Below, in pieces: positions 61,867 to 64,000 of a DNA stretch of 64,000 bases (its first letter is position 1; every line of letters starts with the position of its first letter). This stretch comes from Pseudaquabacterium terrae (GTDB taxonomy: Bacteria > Pseudomonadota > Gammaproteobacteria > Burkholderiales > Burkholderiaceae_C). The notes under the pieces were generated by a model, which saw nothing but the letters and a program-made list of their open reading frames with translations, was not told the origin of the DNA and did no database searches. The position numbers and the translations under genes were made by a program. The DNA is taken from contig NZ_JABRWJ010000005.1 in the NCBI RefSeq assembly GCF_013266755.1, positions 62,001 to 126,000 of the forward strand, written 5' to 3'.

Positions 61867-63939
61867 TCAGCGCCCGCCGCCGCGCCGCTTGCCGCGGCCG
61901 CCGCCGCCGCCCTGCTGCTGGAATTTGCGCACGAAGGCATCGGCGCCGATGTAGCCGACCGAGGTCTTCATCGGATCGGGCTGACCGCCGCCGTCGCCGC
62001 CACCTTGCTTGTTGCGGCCACCCCCGCCGCCGCCGCCACCGCCGCCGCCGAAGCCACGCTGCTTCTGCACGAAGCGCTTGTCGTAGGTCTGCTCGAGCGG
62101 GTTCGGGATCGGCCCATCCTCGGAATACTCGCGGCGCGGCTGGCGCGCCTCCTTGATCGCCCGCTTGTCGAAGGTCTGCTGCAGCGGGTTGGGAATCGGT
62201 CCGCCCTCGCCCGGCTCACGGCGCTCGACGATCCGATCGCCGCCGCGGTCGATCCGCTCGCCGCGATCCGGACGGTCGACGCGCTGCTCGTTGCGGTCAT
62301 TGCGGTCATTGCGGCCACCGCGGCGGTTGCGGCGCGGCTTGCCGGGGCCGTCGCCCTGGCGCGGACCCTGGCCTTGACCCTGGCCTTGACCCTGGCCCTG
62401 ACCCTGGCCCTGACCTTGTGCAGGCTGACCGTCGCGGCCACCGGCCATGCGGCGCAGCTCGCGCACCTCGGCCTCGTTCAGGTCGACCCACACGCCACGC
62501 TTCAGGCCGCGCGGCAGCACGACGCAGCCGTAGCGGATGCGGATCAGCCGGCTGACGGTCAGCCCGACGCTGTCGAAAAGCTTGCGCACTTCGCGGTTCC
62601 GCCCTTCGCTGATGACGACGCGGTACCAATGGTTCGCGCCCTCGCCGCCGCCGTCGGCGATCGACTTGAATGCCGCGCGCAGGCCGTCGATCTCGATGCC
62701 TTCGAGCAGCGTCTCGCGCGCTTCCTCGTCGAGCGTGCCGAGCACGCGCACGGCGTACTCGCGCTCGACGCCGAAGCGCGGATGCATCAGCTGGTTCGCC
62801 AGCTCGCCCGAGCTGGTGAACAGCAGCAGGCCCTCGGTGTTGATGTCGAGGCGCCCGACCGACTGCCACTTGCCTTGCGGCAGCCGCGGCAGGCGGCGGA
62901 AGACCGTCGGCCGATGCTGCGGGTCGTCGTGCGTGACGACCTCGCCGACCGGCTTGTGATAGGCCAGCACGCGCGGCAGCGGCGGCACGATGCGCACCTT
63001 GACCGGCTTGCCGGCGACCTTGATCTGGTCGCCGAAGGAGATGCGCTGGCCGACATGCGCCGGCTGGCCGTTGACGGTGACTCGGCCGTCGGCAATCAGC
63101 TGCTCCATGTCGCGCCGCGAGCCGATGCCGGCCTGCGCGAGCACCTTGTGCAGCTTCGGCGCATCCGGCTCGGCGGCCAGCACGCGGCGCTCGGGGATCG
63201 CTTCGATGTCCTCGGACGGCAGCGCGTCGTAGGCCCCTGACAACACATCGGCGAAGGTCTCGCCGGCGTCGACGGGCGGCAGCGGCGCCGCCGGTGCCGC
63301 AGCAGCTTCGTCGGCATCGTCCTCGTCGTCGTCCGCATCGGCGTCGGCGTCGCTGAGTGCGACGGCGGCCGGCGGCTCTGCCGCGCCCTCGGCCACGCCT
63401 TCCGGCAACGCGCGATCGGCACCACCGCGACGGCCACGGCGGCGACCGCGATTGCGACGGCGCGCACCGTCGCCACCTTCGTCGCCCTCGGCACCCTCGC
63501 CCGGCGCGGAGTCAGCCGCTTCGGTCGACGCCTCGTCGCGCGGGCCGGCATCGCTCGGGGCAGCGACGGCATCGGCCACCGACACCGTGGGCGGGACCTC
63601 GGCCGGCGCAGCGGGCAGCGGCGCTTCGAACACCACTGGCGCAGGCATCGCCTCCACCACCGGGGGCGCGGCGGCTTCGGCCGCTGGCGGAAAATCCTCG
63701 ACCACCGCGGCCTTGCGGCGCGTGCGCTTGGGCTTCGCCGGCGCCTCGTCGGCCACGGGTGGCGTCGGATTCTCGGCGACGTCGGTCGCCGCTTCGGCCG
63801 CGATGGCCTCGGGCTCGGCGTCGGGCTTGGGCGCGGCGCGACGGCGGCGCGGCTTCGGTGCCGCGGGGGTGTCGGCCGCGGTATCGGCCGGCGTGCCGGG
63901 TTCCTCGGGCTGAAGCGGATCGGTGTCTTGCGGGTTCAT
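61867..63939 (-). CDS. rluB: 23S rRNA pseudouridine synthase RluB-like with very long disordered tails
   Basis: 690 aa, about twice the size of E. coli RluB. Residues 1-260 are disordered, Pro/Ala- and Arg/acidic-rich. Core: S4 domain (262-308: [31 protein letters not shown]) and synthase with catalytic Asp365 in [17 protein letters not shown]-terminal 490-690: nine QG dipeptides, two GPIPNPLxQTxDKR repeats and 11 Gly in a row. Family isomerises U2605 of 23S rRNA. Its ATG overlaps the upstream stop (ATGA). Confidence 0.92.
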   Translation of the reverse strand: MNPQDTDPLQPEEPGTPADTAADTPAAPKPRRRRAAPKPDAEPEAIAAEAATDVAENPTPPVADEAPAKPKRTRRKAAVVEDFPPAAEAAAPPVVEAMPAPVVFEAPLPAAPAEVPPTVSVADAVAAPSDAGPRDEASTEAADSAPGEGAEGDEGGDGARRRNRGRRRGRRGGADRALPEGVAEGAAEPPAAVALSDADADADDDEDDADEAAAAPAAPLPPVDAGETFADVLSGAYDALPSEDIEAIPERRVLAAEPDAPKLHKVLAQAGIGSRRDMEQLIADGRVTVNGQPAHVGQRISFGDQIKVAGKPVKVRIVPPLPRVLAYHKPVGEVVTHDDPQHRPTVFRRLPRLPQGKWQSVGRLDINTEGLLLFTSSGELANQLMHPRFGVEREYAVRVLGTLDEEARETLLEGIEIDGLRAAFKSIADGGGEGANHWYRVVISEGRNREVRKLFDSVGLTVSRLIRIRYGCVVLPRGLKRGVWVDLNEAEVRELRRMAGGRDGQPAQGQGQGQGQGQGQGQGQGPRQGDGPGKPRRNRRGGRNDRNDRNEQRVDRPDRGERIDRGGDRIVERREPGEGGPIPNPLQQTFDKRAIKEARQPRREYSEDGPIPNPLEQTYDKRFVQKQRGFGGGGGGGGGGGRNKQGGGDGGGQPDPMKTSVGYIGADAFVRKFQQQGGGGGRGKRRGGGR
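62017..62049 (-). repeat. Glycine codon tract in rluB
   Basis: Eleven consecutive GGN codons, 33 bp, within the disordered C terminus. A site prone to length change by slippage. Confidence 0.8.
62365..62418 (-). repeat. QG-coding tandem repeat in rluB
   Basis: Nine Gln-Gly dipeptide codon pairs, 54 bp, built on a 12-bp unit CAGGGCCAGGGT with small changes. In-frame length variation would leave the protein readable. Confidence 0.9.
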
Positions 63940-64000
63940 GCGTGCGAGGCGGGGGAAAGATTTTCGGGCGGAGCGACGGTGTCGTCGGACGGGGGCGCCG
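63936..64000 (-). CDS. 3' end of an upstream minus-strand gene, possibly scpB
   Basis: On the minus strand the frame from the window edge to the TGA at 63938-63936 is open, reading [20 protein letters not shown] and stopping in an ATGA overlap with rluB. In Burkholderiales scpB commonly precedes rluB, so this is probably its C-terminal tail; about 20 residues cannot confirm it. Confidence 0.4.
   Translation of the reverse strand, partial: APPSDDTVAPPENLSPASHA

Noticed and set aside
62365-62418. Tandem repeat in rluB as a CRISPR array
   Set aside because: Units are 12 bp with no spacers and lie in frame inside a coding region.

Overview
The window is about 70% GC by eye and carries dense, mostly single-copy core genes of a Gram-negative bacterium: lipid A synthesis, the BAM outer-membrane assembly machinery, and a type IV pilus factor. 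The gene orders rpsF-priB-rpsR-rplI-dnaB, rpsB-tsf-pyrH-frr-uppS-cdsA-dxr-rseP-bamA-ompH-lpxD-fabZ-lpxA-lpxB-rnhB, and rluB-ndk-rlmN-pilW-rodZ-ispG-hisS-yfgM-bamB-der-hfq-hflX-hflK-hflC-hisZ-purA are typical of Betaproteobacteria. PriB, HisZ, GTP-binding HflX beside Hfq, and a TctCBA/TctDE transport locus point to Burkholderiales, probably the Rubrivivax/Leptothrix/Comamonadaceae side. This placement is inferred from gene order and protein character; no search was run.

Layout. 1-572: 3' end of ferrochelatase (+). 569-3533: tctA, tctB, tctC (-), a tripartite tricarboxylate transporter. 3803-7110: a periplasmic binding protein fused to rhodanese, then a TctD/TctE-like two-component pair (+). 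7145-11514: heat-shock block hslR, grpE, dnaK, dnaJ (+), with a strong sigma-32 promoter before grpE. 11715-13340: orphan receiver-TPR protein (+). 13360-17635: rpsF-priB-rpsR-rplI-dnaB (-), followed by a radical SAM gene behind a near-perfect LexA box. 17749-22296: Na+/solute symporter and PEP synthase (-), with the PEP synthase regulator divergent (22500-23324, +). 23318-38405: the long rpsB-to-trmH cell-envelope and translation cluster (-). 38597-42806: amidase, D-amino-acid dehydrogenase and NAD(P)HX repair enzyme (+). 42843-45056: rnr (-). 45129-45213: tRNA-Leu(CAG) (+) with its own promoter and terminator. 45295-64000: an unbroken run of minus-strand genes from the end of a likely scpB through rluB down to a purine phosphoribosyltransferase.

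How the genes work together. The lpxD/fabZ/lpxA/lpxB, bamA, ompH (skp), rseP, cdsA, uppS and dxr genes jointly build the outer membrane and polyprenyl carriers; bamB and the rodZ/pilW/ispG group in the second cluster serve the same envelope programme. HslR-GrpE-DnaK-DnaJ is a proteostasis unit, and HflK/HflC modulate FtsH. The TctCBA transporter, its sensor/regulator pair and the rhodanese-fused binding protein form the most accessory-looking part of the window.

No gap between genes exceeds 300 bases. The longest (3534-3802, 22297-22499, 11515-11714, 38406-38596, 15957-16138) are described where something is visible. No CRISPR array, insertion sequence, rRNA or prophage was seen. The most interesting non-genic signals are a 102-bp repeat present twice in opposite orientation, each copy ending directly at a start codon, and the LexA box on the radical SAM gene.
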